A stretch of 26,365 nt of DNA, from assembly GCA_028866335.1 (NCBI GenBank), contig JAGWIL010000007.1:1-26365 (forward strand), read 5' to 3'. The stretch's first letter is position 1. Every line of letters starts with the position of its first letter. Below the pieces are notes generated by a model, which was not told where the DNA came from, did no database searches, and was given only the letters and a program-made list of their open reading frames with translations. Positions 8,411 through 19,123 of this stretch are shown piece by piece. A program made the translations under genes and the position numbers. This DNA is from Rhodospirillales bacterium. Its GTDB lineage: Bacteria; Pseudomonadota; Alphaproteobacteria; Acetobacterales; Acetobacteraceae.

Positions 8411-11103
8411 CCAAATTCCTGGTTGATGGCAAGGAATATACCGCCAAGCCGGAGGAGAACCTGCTACAGGCCTGCCTCGGCGCTGGGCTCGATCTTCCCT
8501 ATTTCTGCTGGCACCCGGCCTTGGGCTCCGTCGGCGCGTGTCGGCAATGCGCGGTCAAGCAATATGCCAATGAGGACGACAAAACCGGGCAGATGGTCAT
8601 GGCCTGCATGACCTCCCTCACCGAAGGCGCGCGCTATTCGCTCGCCGACCCGGAATCAACGGAATTCCGCGCCTGCATCATCGAATGGCTAATGATCAAC
8701 CACCCGCATGATTGCCCGGTCTGCGAGGAAGGCGGCGAATGCCATCTGCAGGACATGACGATGATGACCGGGCACGCCTACCGGAGCTACCGCTTCAGCA
8801 AGCGCACCCATCGTAATCAAAATCTTGGGCCTTTCATCAAGCACGAAATGAATCGCTGCATCGCCTGCTATCGCTGCACGCGCTTCTATCGCGACTATGC
8901 CGGCGGGCGCGATCTGGACGTATTCGCCGCGCATGATCACGTCTATTTCGGTCGCTACGAGGATGGCACCTTGGAGAGTGAATTCAGCGGCAATCTGATC
9001 GAGATCTGCCCGACCGGCGTGTTCACCGACAAACCCTTCTCGGCGCGTTACGCGCGCAAATGGGATATGCGCGGCGCACCCTCGATTTGCACGGGATGCG
9101 GGCTTGGCTGCAACACCACCGTGAATGAACGCGCCGGCGAAGTTCGGCGCATCGTCAACCGCTATAACGGGTCAGTGAACGGTTATTTTCTGTGTGACCG
9201 CGGCCGCTTTGGCTATGGCTTTGTCAACGCGCCGGGCCGCCTTCGCACGCCGCTGGCACGCGGCACTGATGGCACGCAAATCTCGATCAGCCGCGACGAT
9301 GCCGGAGCGCAATTCGGCGCTTTGTTGCAGGCTGACGGCCGGATAGTCGGCATCGGCTCGCCACGGGCGTCGCTCGAGGCCAATTTTGCGCTCCGCAGCC
9401 TGGTCGGGGCAGAGAATTTCTATCCCGGACTCAGCACGCGCGAAGACAGCATGCTACGCCTGATTGCAGCCATCCTTAGCTCCGGCGCGGTGCATGTGCC
9501 AAGTTTGCACGACGCCGCGCAGGCTGATGCCGCTCTGGTCCTGGGCTCAGACCTGCCAAATGCCGCGCCGCTAGCCGCGCTGGCGCTTCGCCAGGCCGTG
9601 CGCAAAGCCGGTTTTGACCTCGCCGATCAGATGAATGTGCCGCATTGGCAGGATGCCGGCGTGCGCCTACTCGCCGGCGAGACGCGAAGCCCGCTCTTCA
9701 TCGCCACACCGGCGGCAACCCGACTTGACGATATCGCGTGCGCAACCTTGCGCGCCGCCCCGGCTGATGTCGCGCGGCTGGGCTTCGCGGTGGCAGCGTG
9801 CATCGACCCCGCTTCACCCGCGGTTGCCGGATTGACCACCGATCTCGCAACGCAGGCCGAGACAATCGCGGCGGCGCTGCTGGTCGCCGAACGCCCGCTG
9901 ATCGTCTCCGGCACCGAGGCCGGCGAGGACAGCGTCATCCAAGCCGCCGCCAACATCGCTTTGGCACTTCGGACGCGCGGCAAATCTGCCGCCCTGATGC
10001 TGAATGTTCCCGAATGCAACAGCCTCGGCCTGGCGATGATGGCCGATGGCCAGCCAGGCTTCGAGGCAGCACTGGCCGAGCCTGCCGCTCTGGTCATCGT
10101 GCTTGAGAATGACCTGTCCCGGCGGGCGGGCGCGGCAGCCTTCGGTGCGGCGAAACTCGTAGTACTCGACCATAGCGAGAGCTTGACCACCCAACGTGCC
10201 GATCTCGTGCTTCCAGCCGCAAGTTTCGTCGAATCCGGCGGCTCGCTGATCAGCAGCGAAGGCCGAGCGCAACGTTTCTATCAGTCAATCTACGCCGAAA
10301 ACGATATCAGTGCTGCCTGGCGCTGGCTAAGCGAGGCAGGCAGCACCCCCGGCAGCCATGCGCATACAGGCTGGGCGGCGGAGGATGACATTCTTGCCGC
10401 CCTGGCCGCCGCACTGCCGTGCTTCGCAAAGCTGCCAAGCGTCGCGCCGCCGGCGTCACTGCGCCTCGCCGGTTCAAAAATCCCCAGTGAACCACACCGC
10501 TTTTCCGGGCGCACGGCAATGCATGCGGACCGCAACGTTAAGGAGCCAAAGCCGCCGGTCAGCATGGATTCGCCCTTCAGCACCACCATGGAAGGCAATT
10601 ACAACAAGGTGCCGCCGGCTTTAATGCCATTCTTCTGGGCGCCGTCCTGGAATTCGGTGCAGTCTGTTAATAAATTTCAGACCGAGATCGGCGGCGCGCT
10701 CGATGGCGGCGACCCTGGCATCAGGCTGCTGGACGCCCGCCCGGACGCAACCTTGCCATATTACACCGCCATTCCCGAAAGTTTCGCCCCCCGCCAGGGT
10801 TTATGGCAGGCGGTCATATTGCCCCGCGTCTTTGGCGATGACGAACAAAGCGCCCGCGCCGCCCCCATCCGTGAACGCATTGCCGCACCCGCGCTCGCCC
10901 TCAACGGCGAAGATGCAGCGCTCATCGGTGCCGCAGCGGGCCAAATGCTCACGTTCGAGGTGGATGGTGAACACCAACATCTGGCGCTCGAAATTCACCC
11001 TGAGCTGCCATGCGGCGTCGCCGGGATCTCGGGCCTGGCCGCCAAAGCCCACATGCTGCCGGCGTGGATCCGCATTGCCAGAGCAGAGCCGGGCGCATCA
11101 TGA
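8407..11103 (+). CDS. nuoG: NADH-quinone oxidoreductase subunit G, long E. coli type
   Basis: This 898-residue subunit carries the chain of clusters between NuoF and NuoI. The N-terminal ferredoxin part binds N1b (Cys34, Cys45, Cys48, Cys67), N5 (His99, Cys103, Cys106, Cys112) and N4 (Cys151, Cys154, Cys157, Cys201). The molybdopterin-oxidoreductase-like body starts with CxxCxxxC-N27-C (Cys228, 231, 235, 263), the ligands of the off-path cluster N7. N7 occurs in E. coli and Thermus enzymes but is missing from mitochondria and typical alphaproteobacterial NuoG proteins of about 690 residues. The C-terminal third is low in identity, as usual. It starts by ATGA overlap with nuoF and ends by ATGA overlap with nuoH. 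Confidence 0.95.
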   Translation: MTKFLVDGKEYTAKPEENLLQACLGAGLDLPYFCWHPALGSVGACRQCAVKQYANEDDKTGQMVMACMTSLTEGARYSLADPESTEFRACIIEWLMINHPHDCPVCEEGGECHLQDMTMMTGHAYRSYRFSKRTHRNQNLGPFIKHEMNRCIACYRCTRFYRDYAGGRDLDVFAAHDHVYFGRYEDGTLESEFSGNLIEICPTGVFTDKPFSARYARKWDMRGAPSICTGCGLGCNTTVNERAGEVRRIVNRYNGSVNGYFLCDRGRFGYGFVNAPGRLRTPLARGTDGTQISISRDDAGAQFGALLQADGRIVGIGSPRASLEANFALRSLVGAENFYPGLSTREDSMLRLIAAILSSGAVHVPSLHDAAQADAALVLGSDLPNAAPLAALALRQAVRKAGFDLADQMNVPHWQDAGVRLLAGETRSPLFIATPAATRLDDIACATLRAAPADVARLGFAVAACIDPASPAVAGLTTDLATQAETIAAALLVAERPLIVSGTEAGEDSVIQAAANIALALRTRGKSAALMLNVPECNSLGLAMMADGQPGFEAALAEPAALVIVLENDLSRRAGAAAFGAAKLVVLDHSESLTTQRADLVLPAASFVESGGSLISSEGRAQRFYQSIYAENDISAAWRWLSEAGSTPGSHAHTGWAAEDDILAALAAALPCFAKLPSVAPPASLRLAGSKIPSEPHRFSGRTAMHADRNVKEPKPPVSMDSPFSTTMEGNYNKVPPALMPFFWAPSWNSVQSVNKFQTEIGGALDGGDPGIRLLDARPDATLPYYTAIPESFAPRQGLWQAVILPRVFGDDEQSARAAPIRERIAAPALALNGEDAALIGAAAGQMLTFEVDGEHQHLALEIHPELPCGVAGISGLAAKAHMLPAWIRIARAEPGAS

Positions 11104-12071
11104 CCCCTCCCAACGACATCACCGCGGGACTGCTCAACATTATTCTCGGCCTCGCCTTCGCGCTGGTGATGGCAGCATTGCTCACCTGGGTAGAACGGCG
11201 GCTACTCGGCTTCTGGCAGGACCGTTACGGTCCCAACCGCGTGGGACCATTCGGTATACTGCAGGTCGTCGCCGACGGTATCAAGCTTCTGTTCAAGCAG
11301 GACTGGATCCCCCCTTTCGCCGATGCCGGGATTTTCCTTCTGGCACCCGCAATCGCGATGATCACGGTCCTGCTGGCGTTAGCTGCCATCCCGGCCACGC
11401 CGGTCATCGGCATCATCGGCAACCTTAACGTCGGCCTGCTCTTCTTCCTCGCCATGAGTGGGCTCGGTGTCTATTCGGTGGTGCTAGCGGGCTGGTCGTC
11501 GAACAACAAATTCTCGCTCCTGGGCGGCATGCGCGCCGCGGCACAAATGGTTAGCTACGAGGTGTTCATGGGCCTCTCTCTGGTTGGCGTGGTGATGCTC
11601 ACCGGCTCGTTCAACCTTACCGATGTGGTCCATAGCCAGCAGCACCTGTGGTTCGTGGTGCCCCAGTTCCTCGGTTTCATCGTCTTCTTCCTGGGCGGCA
11701 TTGCGGAAACGCATCGGCTCCCGTTCGACCTCCCCGAAGGCGAGAGCGAGCTGGGCGCCGGCTTCCATACCGAATATTCGGGCATGAAGTTTGGCATGTT
11801 CTTCATCGGCGAATATATCGGCATCATGCTGGTCTCCGCGATGACGACGGTACTATTCCTGGGCGGCTGGTACGGGCCGGTCCTGCCGCCGGTGCTGTGG
11901 TTTGGCATCAAGACCGGTTTGCTCATTGCCTTTTTTATCCTGTTGCGCGCCGCCCTGCCCCGTCCGCGCTACGACCAATTCATGGCATTCGGCTGGAAGC
12001 TGCTGCTGCCGCTCACGCTGCTCAACATTTTGGTCACCGGCGCCGTGATGCTGTCCGGATCAGCATCATAA
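11100..12071 (+). CDS. nuoH: NADH-quinone oxidoreductase subunit H
   Basis: NuoH (323 residues, about 8 membrane helices) connects the peripheral arm to the membrane arm and forms part of the quinone tunnel. Family signatures are [20 protein letters not shown] near residues 23-42 and [20 protein letters not shown], the acidic loop that couples quinone chemistry to proton movement. The ATG at 11100 overlaps the nuoG stop as ATGA; a longer in-frame reading back to 11010 lies inside nuoG and is not used. It is followed after 14 bases by nuoI. Confidence 0.95.
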   Translation: MTPPNDITAGLLNIILGLAFALVMAALLTWVERRLLGFWQDRYGPNRVGPFGILQVVADGIKLLFKQDWIPPFADAGIFLLAPAIAMITVLLALAAIPATPVIGIIGNLNVGLLFFLAMSGLGVYSVVLAGWSSNNKFSLLGGMRAAAQMVSYEVFMGLSLVGVVMLTGSFNLTDVVHSQQHLWFVVPQFLGFIVFFLGGIAETHRLPFDLPEGESELGAGFHTEYSGMKFGMFFIGEYIGIMLVSAMTTVLFLGGWYGPVLPPVLWFGIKTGLLIAFFILLRAALPRPRYDQFMAFGWKLLLPLTLLNILVTGAVMLSGSAS

Positions 12072-12085
12072 CAGAGGAGGAGGTT

Positions 12086-12598
12086 ATGCTTAGTTCGCTG
12101 CGTACGCTCTGGTACACCTTCCTGCATCTGTTTCAGCGCAACATCACGGTTCAGTACCCCGAACAAATGCCCTATCTCGCGCCGCGCACGCGCGGCCGGA
12201 TTATACTCACCCGCGATCCCGATGGCGAAGAGCGTTGCGTTTCCTGTAATCTCTGTTCGGTCGCCTGTCCGGTTGACTGCATCAGCCTGCAAAAAACAGA
12301 AGATGAAGGACGCTGGTACCCGGAGTTTTTCCGCATCAACTTCTCTCGCTGCATCTTTTGCGGCTTCTGCGAGGAAGCTTGCCCGACCTACGCGATCCAA
12401 CTCACGCCAGATTTTGAGATGAGCGAATATAATCGCCAGAATCTCGTCTATGAAAAAGAAGATCTACTGATCAGCGGTACGGGTAAATATCCGGATTATA
12501 ATTTCTATCGCGTCGCCGGCCTCGCGATTTCGGGCAAGGCCAAGGGCGAGGCCGAGAACGAACGCAAGCCGATCGATATACGCGGCCTAATGCCATGA
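12086..12598 (+). CDS. nuoI: NADH-quinone oxidoreductase subunit I
   Basis: NuoI is an 8Fe ferredoxin-like subunit that binds clusters N6a and N6b and relays electrons to NuoB. The two motifs are [12 protein letters not shown] (Cys51, 54, 57, 61) and [12 protein letters not shown] (Cys89, 92, 95, 99). The product is 170 residues. The start at 12086 is set by a strong ribosome binding site (GAGGAGG) about 5 bases upstream, one of the few clear ones inside this operon, and by the family N-terminus [15 protein letters not shown]. It ends in an ATGA overlap with nuoJ. Confidence 0.95.
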   Translation: MLSSLRTLWYTFLHLFQRNITVQYPEQMPYLAPRTRGRIILTRDPDGEERCVSCNLCSVACPVDCISLQKTEDEGRWYPEFFRINFSRCIFCGFCEEACPTYAIQLTPDFEMSEYNRQNLVYEKEDLLISGTGKYPDYNFYRVAGLAISGKAKGEAENERKPIDIRGLMP

Positions 12599-13095
12599 AC
12601 ACCACATTCGAAATCTCGGCGATGGTCGCAGTACTCGCCACCATGATGATGATCACGCGCACCTCGGCGGTGCACGCCCTGCTCTATCTCACAGTCTCCT
12701 TGCTTGCAGCGGCACTGGTTTTCTTCGTCCTCGGCGCACCATTCGCGGCCGCCCTGGAGGTCATCATCTATGCCGGTGCTATCATGGTACTTTTTGTTTT
12801 TGTGATCATGATGCTGAACATCGGCGAAACGGCGGCGGCGCTTGAAAGCACCTGGCTGAAACCATCAACCTGGATCGGCCCATCGATACTTGCCCTGCTG
12901 CTCGCGGCCGAGCTCGGCTCGCTCGCTGCAACCGGCGGCCTCACCCATCCCGCGGGCACACTGATCGGCGCACAGGCGGTCGGCATCGCGCTGGTCGGGC
13001 CCTATATGCTCGCGGTCGAAATCGCTTCTTTCCTTCTGTTGGCCGGGCTGGTCGCCGCGTTCCATCTCGGGCGCGCGGTCATGCGGGAGAATTAG
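12595..13095 (+). CDS. nuoJ: NADH-quinone oxidoreductase subunit J
   Basis: NuoJ (166 residues, five predicted membrane helices) is a membrane-arm subunit next to NuoA, NuoH and NuoK. The third helix region [20 protein letters not shown] is the most conserved part of the family, with a pi-bulge helix thought to rotate during the catalytic cycle. Start overlaps the nuoI stop (ATGA); the gene ends 4 bases before nuoK. Confidence 0.95.
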   Translation: MNTTFEISAMVAVLATMMMITRTSAVHALLYLTVSLLAAALVFFVLGAPFAAALEVIIYAGAIMVLFVFVIMMLNIGETAAALESTWLKPSTWIGPSILALLLAAELGSLAATGGLTHPAGTLIGAQAVGIALVGPYMLAVEIASFLLLAGLVAAFHLGRAVMREN

Positions 13096-13099
13096 AGCC

Positions 13100-13408
13100 A
13101 TGGCAACGGTCCCGCTCGATCACGGCCTGCTGCTCGCAGCACTCTTGTTCGCCCTCGGACTCGCTGGTGTTCTCATCCGGCGCAACCTCCTGTTCATGCT
13201 GATGTCGCTCGAAGTTATGCTCAACGCAGCCGGCATCGCCTTCATCGTTGCCGGCGCACGCTGGGCGGCGCCGGACGGGCAGATCATGTTCATCCTCGTG
13301 CTCACATTCGCCGCAACCGAGGTTTCCGTCGGGCTGGCACTAATCCTGCTGATGCACCGGCGAATTACCACACTCGATGCCGATGCCGGCGATCGTCTGA
13401 GGGGATAG
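13100..13408 (+). CDS. nuoK: NADH-quinone oxidoreductase subunit K
   Basis: NuoK (102 residues) has three membrane helices and resembles MrpC of cation antiporters. The two buried glutamates needed for proton transfer are present as Glu38 (in [11 protein letters not shown]) and Glu74 (in [10 protein letters not shown]), matching Glu36 and Glu72 of E. coli. Start ATG at 13100 follows GAGAATTAGAG of the nuoJ end; the nuoL ATG follows 3 bases after the stop. Confidence 0.95.
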   Translation: MATVPLDHGLLLAALLFALGLAGVLIRRNLLFMLMSLEVMLNAAGIAFIVAGARWAAPDGQIMFILVLTFAATEVSVGLALILLMHRRITTLDADAGDRLRG

Positions 13409-13411
13409 GCA

Positions 13412-15268
13412 ATGAGCGAACTCCTCTGGCTGGTCCCCGCCCTTCCGCTGCTCGGCTCGGTCATACTAATGCTGGGCGCCGGTCGGATTTCCACCCGTTT
13501 CGAGGCGGCGATCGGCACGCTCTCGGTTGGGTTCGCCGCCGTCATCGCCTTCACCATCGCCGCCGGTTTCGTGCTCCACCAGCCTGCGGGTTCCGCCTAT
13601 CAGCAAACGCTATGGCACTGGTTCGCTGTCAGCGGCGTCTCGGTGGATATCGGCCTGCGTCTCGATCCGCTCTCCCTGGTGATGATGCTGGTCATTACCG
13701 GCGTCGGCTTCTTCATCCATCTGTTCTCAACGGAGTTCATGGAAGGCGAGGAAGGCTATGGCCGGTTCTTCGCTTATCTCAATCTGTTCGTCGCCGCGAT
13801 GCTCCTGCTGGTGCTGGCAGATGATTTCCTCGCCCTCTACGCCGGTTGGGAAGGCGTCGGGCTCTGCTCCTATCTGCTGATCGGCTTTTGGTGGCGCGAC
13901 CCCGCCAATGGCCTCGCCGCGCGCAAGGCTTTCATCGTCACACGCATCGGCGATACGGCACTTCTGATCGGGCTGCTGCTGATCGCAAGCCAACTCGGCA
14001 CGCTCGGCATAGCGGGCGCCATGACGAACGCCACGCATAGCTGGCAGGCGGGCTCTCCTATCGCAACGCTGGCCGCGTTTCTTCTCCTCGGCGGCGCGGT
14101 CGGCAAATCCGCGCAGTTGCCGTTGCAAACCTGGCTGCCCGATGCGATGGCCGGCCCCACACCGGTGAGCGCACTCATCCACGCGGCAACGATGGTCACC
14201 GCCGGGGTCTATCTCATCGCCCGCACCCATGCGCTGTTTCTGCTGGCCCCCGCAGCACTGCTGAGTGTCGGCATCATCGGCGGGGCGACATTGCTGCTTG
14301 CCGGCTTCAGCGCACTTGCCCAGAACGATATCAAGCGCATCCTTGCTTATTCAACCATGAGCCAGATCGGCTACATGTTCCTGGCCTTGGGCGTCGGCGC
14401 CTGGAGCGCCGCGCTATTTCACTTGGTAACCCACGCTTTCTTCAAAGCACTGCTCTTCCTGTCCGCTGGCGCCGTCACAATGCGCGTTCATCATGAGCAG
14501 GATATTTTTAAAATGGGCGGGCTCGCGCGGCGCTTGCCAGTCGCCTTTTGGAGCTTCCTCATCGGCAGCGCAGCACTCGCCGCATTGCCACTGGTCACGG
14601 CTGGTTTTTATAGTAAGGAGGCCATTCTGTCCGGTGCCTGGGCGGGTGGAACCAGCGGGCGCGTGCTGTGGGGTGCCGGCGTGTTGGGCGCTTTCATTAC
14701 CGGACTCTATATTTTTCGCGCCGTGTTCATCGCCTTTTTCGGCGAGGAACATACGCATGTGAGCGGCCGTTATGGCTGGCGCGTCATCCTGCCGCTCAGC
14801 GTGCTGTCTGTGCTCTCTGTGCTGAGCGGGCTTATCGAGCTGCCGCCCGCCTTCGGGCACGTCACGCTGCTCTCGAACCTCCTCGCCCCCGTGCTGCCGA
14901 CGACCACTGCAGTCACCGACATAAAGCCGCTGTTACTCGCGAGCCTCGCCGGACTGCTTGGCATCGCACTGGCCGCAGTGTTCTTTTGGCGCCCCACGCG
15001 GGTGCCAGCAAAAACGCCTCTCTGGCGCTTCTGGCACGCCGCCGCAGGCTTTGACTGGCTCTACGATCATCTGCTGGTGCGCCCGGTGCTGTGGGTGGCG
15101 CGGGTCAATGCCGATGATTTCGTCGATAGCATTTACGACGGCGCCGTATGGATGACGCAGGCGCTTCATCAGCAGGTGCGACGAACGCAAAACGGGCGCG
15201 TGCGCTGGTACACCGCCGGCCTCGCCATCGGTTCGATTTCGCTGATCGCGATTGCGGTGCTGCGATGA
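13412..15268 (+). CDS. nuoL: NADH-quinone oxidoreductase subunit L (antiporter-like, distal)
   Basis: NuoL is the outermost proton-pumping, antiporter-like subunit of the membrane arm. At 618 residues it has the expected core of about 14 helices plus the C-terminal amphipathic lateral helix and anchoring helix. The functional pair Glu147 (in YAGWEGVGLCSYLLIGFW) and Lys232 (in GAVGKSAQLPLQTWLPDAM) corresponds to Glu144 and Lys229 of E. coli. The end overlaps the nuoM start as ATGA. Confidence 0.96.
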   Translation: MSELLWLVPALPLLGSVILMLGAGRISTRFEAAIGTLSVGFAAVIAFTIAAGFVLHQPAGSAYQQTLWHWFAVSGVSVDIGLRLDPLSLVMMLVITGVGFFIHLFSTEFMEGEEGYGRFFAYLNLFVAAMLLLVLADDFLALYAGWEGVGLCSYLLIGFWWRDPANGLAARKAFIVTRIGDTALLIGLLLIASQLGTLGIAGAMTNATHSWQAGSPIATLAAFLLLGGAVGKSAQLPLQTWLPDAMAGPTPVSALIHAATMVTAGVYLIARTHALFLLAPAALLSVGIIGGATLLLAGFSALAQNDIKRILAYSTMSQIGYMFLALGVGAWSAALFHLVTHAFFKALLFLSAGAVTMRVHHEQDIFKMGGLARRLPVAFWSFLIGSAALAALPLVTAGFYSKEAILSGAWAGGTSGRVLWGAGVLGAFITGLYIFRAVFIAFFGEEHTHVSGRYGWRVILPLSVLSVLSVLSGLIELPPAFGHVTLLSNLLAPVLPTTTAVTDIKPLLLASLAGLLGIALAAVFFWRPTRVPAKTPLWRFWHAAAGFDWLYDHLLVRPVLWVARVNADDFVDSIYDGAVWMTQALHQQVRRTQNGRVRWYTAGLAIGSISLIAIAVLR

Positions 15269-16770
15269 TTTTGCTCTGGCTCCTCCTGATACCGGCCGTT
15301 GGCGGCGGTATCGCCTGGGCGGCGGGCGCGCGGCATCCCGATTGGCCACGCTGGATCTCGCTTCTCGTGCTCACCATCGACCTCCTGCTGGCATTGACCC
15401 TGATCGGCCCCGCCACGACCTCCAGAGATGCCGCCTGGATCACGAGTTTGGACCTGCCCTGGATCCCGCAGCTCGGCATTTCCTTCGAGCTAAATCTTGA
15501 CGGGTTGAGCCTGGTCCTCATCCTGCTCACGCTCATTCTCAGTCTCGTCTCAGTCGTAATCTCCCGGACCGAGATCACCGACCGGGTGGGCCTGTTTCAC
15601 GCCAACCTGCTGTGGGCCACCACGGGCGTCATCGGCGTGTTCCTGGCGCTCGATCTGTTCCTCTTTTTCTTCTTCTGGGAACTGATGCTGGTGCCTATGT
15701 ATTTCCTGATCGCGCTGTGGGGCCACGAGCATCGCTTCTACGCGGCCATCAAATTTTTTATCTTCACCCAAGGCAGCGGCCTGATCATGCTGGTGGCGAT
15801 TCTGGTGCTGGTATTCGTTCACCAGCAGACAACCGGCCACTTCACCTTCGACTACCTGGCCCTGCTCGGCACTAAAATGAGCCCCGCCACTAGCTTCTGG
15901 CTGATGCTGGGCTTTTTCATCGCCTTCGCGGTCAAGCTGCCGGCGGTGCCATTTCACACCTGGCTGCCAGATGCCCATACCGAGGCGCCAACCGCGGGCT
16001 CCGTCCTGCTCGCCGGCATATTGCTGAAAACCGGCGCCTATGGCCTGCTCCGCTTCACGGTGCCGTTATTCCCCGATGCCGCCCATGCCTTCGCGCCGGT
16101 CGCGATGGCGCTCGCGGTGATCAGCATCCTCTACGGGGCGCTGCTCGCTTACGGCCAGAACGACATGAAACGGCTGGTCGCCTATAGCAGCATCAGCCAT
16201 ATGGGCTTCGTGTTGCTCGGCGTGTTCGCCTGGAACACGCTGGCACTCCAGGGGGTGGTCGTGCAAATGCTGGCGCACGGCATCAGCACCGGCGCGCTCT
16301 TTGTTCTAGTCGGCGCCCTGCAGGAGCGCATTCACACCCGCGACATGCGGCTCATGGGCGGGCTATGGGGCTCACTCCCGCGGCTTTCAGCGTTCGCGAT
16401 GTTCTTCGCAATCGCTTCACTCGGACTGCCCTTGCTCGGCAACTTCATCGGCGAGTTCCTGATCCTGCTCGGTAGCTTCAGCGTGAGCGTATTCTTCACT
16501 GTAATCGCCACCGCCGGCCTGGTCGCGGCGGCTGCCTACGCGCTGCTGCTGGTGCAGCGGGCCTTCCACGGCAAGGCGGAGCCTCACCCCGGCATCGTGG
16601 ACCTTACAGCACCACATCTCGCGGTGATGGTAGTGCTGGTGCTCGCGATCATCGGACTCGGCCTCTATCCGCAGCCAGTTTTTCACCAGGTGGCGCCAGG
16701 GCTGGCAGTGCTGCAACATGCCGGCGCGCCGTCCTCGCCCGCACCTCAACTGCTCGCGGAAGCGCCATGA
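15265..16770 (+). CDS. nuoM: NADH-quinone oxidoreductase subunit M (antiporter-like, middle)
   Basis: NuoM (501 residues, about 14 helices) is the middle antiporter-like pump. Glu139 (in [15 protein letters not shown]) and Lys224 (in [19 protein letters not shown]) match the essential Glu144 and Lys234 of E. coli NuoM. The ATG at 15265 overlaps the nuoL stop; an earlier in-frame ATG at 15148 is inside nuoL and is not used. It overlaps the nuoN start as ATGATG. Confidence 0.96.
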   Translation: MILLWLLLIPAVGGGIAWAAGARHPDWPRWISLLVLTIDLLLALTLIGPATTSRDAAWITSLDLPWIPQLGISFELNLDGLSLVLILLTLILSLVSVVISRTEITDRVGLFHANLLWATTGVIGVFLALDLFLFFFFWELMLVPMYFLIALWGHEHRFYAAIKFFIFTQGSGLIMLVAILVLVFVHQQTTGHFTFDYLALLGTKMSPATSFWLMLGFFIAFAVKLPAVPFHTWLPDAHTEAPTAGSVLLAGILLKTGAYGLLRFTVPLFPDAAHAFAPVAMALAVISILYGALLAYGQNDMKRLVAYSSISHMGFVLLGVFAWNTLALQGVVVQMLAHGISTGALFVLVGALQERIHTRDMRLMGGLWGSLPRLSAFAMFFAIASLGLPLLGNFIGEFLILLGSFSVSVFFTVIATAGLVAAAAYALLLVQRAFHGKAEPHPGIVDLTAPHLAVMVVLVLAIIGLGLYPQPVFHQVAPGLAVLQHAGAPSSPAPQLLAEAP

Positions 16771-18218
16771 TGAGCCCGGCGGCTTTCATGGCTTTCGCGC
16801 CCTTTACCCTGCTCGGCGGGCTGACAATCGTGGTGATGCTGCTGATCGCAATCCACCGCAACCATCACCTCACCGCGCTGTCGACCATTTTTGGCCTGCT
16901 GCTTTGCTGCATCGCACTGCCGTTCGCGGCACCCGCATCGCCTACCCCGGTTACGCCGCTTTTCGTCGTCGACGGCACCGCGATCTTCTACGCAGGACTT
17001 GTGCTCGGCTCAGCGTTGATTGTCGCCATCCTCTCCTACGCTTATCTGGACTGGCCAGGAGGGAGCCCGCGCGAGGAATATTATCTCCTTTTGCTAACGG
17101 CCACCCTCGGCGCCGCCGTGTTGCCGGCGAGCGTACACTTCGCCTCCTTCTTCCTTGGCCTCGAGACACTCAGCATCGCGCTGATCGGCCTGATCTCCTA
17201 TGCGAGCCCGCACGAGGAAGCCGCTGAGGCTGGCATCAAATATCTCATCCTTGGCGGTGCCTCCTCCGCCTTCCTTCTGTTCGGCATGGCGCTGATCTAT
17301 GCCGATCTGGGCAACATGTCGTTCGCCCGCATCGGCACGCTTGCCCAGGCAGGAGACCCGCATGATCTCTATCGGCTAGTCGGCGTCGCCATGATCCTCA
17401 CCGGTGTCGGCTTCAAGCTCTCGTTGGTGCCATTCCATATGTGGACACCTGACATCTATGAGGCAGCCCCCGCACCAATCGCGGGCTTTGTCGCGGTAGT
17501 CTCAAAGATCGCTGTGTTCGCGGTGATCCTGCGCTATTTTATCCTCGCTGAAGGCCTACCCGACACCTCGCTACGCGCTGGTCTTACCGCGATCGCGATC
17601 CTGTCCATGCTCGGCGGCAATCTGCTCGCGCTGCTACAGAACAACGTAAAGCGCCTGCTCGCCTACTCCTCTATTGCCCATCTCGGCTATCTGCTGGTCG
17701 CTTTTCTTGCCGCGGGGTCCTTGGGGCTTGAGGCGGCGGCCTATTATCTCGCTGCCTACGCGGTTACCAGCCTCGGCGCCTTCGGCATTGTCGGCCTGCT
17801 CACCGTACCTGGCTCCCGGCGCGACGCCGACCAGATCGAGGATTATCGCGGCCTCTTCCGCACCCGCCCGTTCCTTGCGGGCAGCCTCGCCTTTATGCTG
17901 CTCTCGCTCGCCGGCCTGCCGCCGACAATGGGCTTTATCGGCAAATTCTACCTCATCGTCTCTGGCGTCGGTGCTGGATTATTCTGGCCGGTGGCAGCCC
18001 TCGTGCTCGGCAGCGTGATCGGCCTTTATTACTACTTGCGCGTGCTGGTTGCGATGGCAATGCCGGTGCCCGCCCAGCCTACCACCCACCTGTCCGCCGC
18101 CGCGGTGCCCTGGTTCGGCAATGCGGTGATTGCCGTTCTCCTTGTGCTGTTGCTGGCGCTAGGCGCCTATCCGGCACCCGTAATCGCGCTGATCAGGATA
18201 ACTGTCGGCCACGGGTAG
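16767..18218 (+). CDS. nuoN: NADH-quinone oxidoreductase subunit N (antiporter-like, proximal)
   Basis: NuoN (483 residues, about 14 helices) is the antiporter-like subunit nearest the quinone module and the last gene of the operon. Glu133, Lys217 (in [20 protein letters not shown]) and Lys247 fall at the same numbers as the functional residues of E. coli NuoN. Two adjacent ATG codons (16767 and 16770) can serve as start; the first overlaps the nuoM stop. No poly-T terminator follows; a nested GC-rich hairpin lies 60 bases downstream. Confidence 0.95.
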   Translation: MMSPAAFMAFAPFTLLGGLTIVVMLLIAIHRNHHLTALSTIFGLLLCCIALPFAAPASPTPVTPLFVVDGTAIFYAGLVLGSALIVAILSYAYLDWPGGSPREEYYLLLLTATLGAAVLPASVHFASFFLGLETLSIALIGLISYASPHEEAAEAGIKYLILGGASSAFLLFGMALIYADLGNMSFARIGTLAQAGDPHDLYRLVGVAMILTGVGFKLSLVPFHMWTPDIYEAAPAPIAGFVAVVSKIAVFAVILRYFILAEGLPDTSLRAGLTAIAILSMLGGNLLALLQNNVKRLLAYSSIAHLGYLLVAFLAAGSLGLEAAAYYLAAYAVTSLGAFGIVGLLTVPGSRRDADQIEDYRGLFRTRPFLAGSLAFMLLSLAGLPPTMGFIGKFYLIVSGVGAGLFWPVAALVLGSVIGLYYYLRVLVAMAMPVPAQPTTHLSAAAVPWFGNAVIAVLLVLLLALGAYPAPVIALIRITVGHG

Positions 18219-18270
18219 GGCTATTTCTGCCCTGTCGCAACGCATAGTTCCTTTCGCGCCCTTAATGCGC

Positions 18271-18276
18271 TATTAT
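18271..18276 (+). promoter_or_regulatory. Possible -10 box upstream of the CBS protein gene
   Basis: TATTAT stands in an AT-rich patch in the 161-base gap after nuoN, flanked by a direct repeat of TTAATGC. The matching -35 position (TTCCTT, 17 bases upstream) is poor, so this is only a candidate for independent expression of the CBS protein, with a leader of about 100 bases that contains the nested hairpin. Confidence 0.25.
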
Positions 18277-18280
18277 TAAT

Positions 18281-18316
18281 GCCCGGTATCCCGGCAGGGC
18301 CGGCTTCGCCCGGGCC
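18281..18316. repeat. Nested GC-rich hairpin after nuoN
   Basis: An outer stem GCCCGG (18281-18286) / CCGGGC (18310-18315) encloses an inner stem CCGGC-AGG-GCCGG (18291-18303) with unpaired bases TATC and CTTCGC between them. There is no T-run, so it is not a classical terminator; it may stabilise the end of the nuo transcript or be a repeat element. Read on the minus strand it contains GGGCGAAGC, identical to the left junction of the palindromic element at 26254-26309, but the remaining sequence differs. Confidence 0.4.
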
Positions 18317-18379
18317 GGAGAGCGAAGAAACGTCCACAGATGCTTAAGGGGAAACACCAAGAAGCCTGGAGGAATATTC

Positions 18380-18817
18380 ATGGCCACAACCATTCGGCAA
18401 ATATTAAACCAGAAGGGATGGGGAGTTGCCGTATTGACGAAGCATCAAACCATTCCCGATGTCGCAAATTTTCTTACCACAAACCGGATCGGCGCCGCTC
18501 CGGTGGTCGATGAGCACGGCACAGTCGTAGGCATGCTCTCCGAGCGAGACATCACACGCTTTATCGGCAAGCTCGGAGGCGCGATTACGCACGAGACCGC
18601 CGAACACCTGATGACACAATTCGTCGTGCACTGCTCGCCCGACGACACCATCCTCGACGCCATGCGGCTGATGACCAACCAGCGCTGCCGCCATCTGCCG
18701 GTTCTCGTTGATGGCGCGCTACAAGGCCTGGTCAGCATCGGCGATGTGGTCAAGGCGCAGATCGAAGAAGCACAGTTCGAGGTCGACTCGATGCGAAGTT
18801 ACATCACCACCGCCTGA
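18380..18817 (+). CDS. CBS-pair domain protein
   Basis: The 145-residue protein consists almost only of a tandem CBS pair (about residues 15-65 and 75-135), including NRIGAAPVVDEHGTVVGMLSERDI and RCRHLPVLVDGALQGLVSIGDVV with the SERDI and SIGDVV ends typical of such domains. CBS pairs bind adenosine nucleotides such as AMP, ATP or NAD and act as energy sensors. The C-terminal MRSYITTA tail is common in alphaproteobacterial stand-alone members. A GGAGG lies about 8 bases before the ATG. It follows nuoN by 161 bases on the same strand; a link to respiratory state is plausible but only an inference. Its partner is unknown. Confidence 0.9.
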   Translation: MATTIRQILNQKGWGVAVLTKHQTIPDVANFLTTNRIGAAPVVDEHGTVVGMLSERDITRFIGKLGGAITHETAEHLMTQFVVHCSPDDTILDAMRLMTNQRCRHLPVLVDGALQGLVSIGDVVKAQIEEAQFEVDSMRSYITTA

Positions 18818-18881
18818 AATAACCCAAACCCATAAAATTCGTATCCGCCTGGCGAGTGCCGCCTTCTGAGGTTTGTAACGA

Positions 18882-18921
18882 CCGTCCATAAGTACGTTTT
18901 TAAGATCGTCATTAAGGACGG
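18882..18921. repeat. Inverted repeat directly before the IS66 remnant
   Basis: CCGTCCATAA (18882-18891) and TTAAGGACGG (18912-18921) pair over 9 of 10 positions around a 20-base spacer, ending exactly at the ATG of the transposase remnant. GTAA, the usual first bases of IS66-type elements, occurs at 18875. It is probably the left end and leader of the old insertion sequence, though it could also act as a transcription stop for the CBS gene. Confidence 0.4.
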
Positions 18922-19068
18922 ATGGAGATTGTCACGGGCATTGAGCACCACCGGCGGTGGCGTGATGATGAGAAGCTGCGGATTGTGGCTGAGGCGGATG
19001 CGCCTGGTGCTGTGGGGGCTTGCCGGGTCAAGACCCTGGCAGTGTCCGTCGAAAGTGATAACAAATGA
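18922..19068 (+). pseudogene. IS66-family TnpA (OrfA) remnant
   Basis: The first 30 residues (with EIVTGIEHHRRW, DDEKLRIVAEAD and APGAV) match the N-terminus of the small TnpA protein of IS66-type insertion sequences, which begins a helix-turn-helix. Similarity stops after GAV at about 19012, where the family would continue with an AxVARRH-type segment; the frame then runs 18 unrelated residues to a stop at 19066-19068. No TnpB or TnpC is present. The element is therefore a truncated 5' end, cut about 110 bases short of the end of the large minus-strand gene. Confidence 0.7.
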
Positions 19069-19123
19069 AAACATATTTTCAAAAAACGACACCAAAAACT
19101 TGTGCTGTTTCGGTGGCTGTTTC

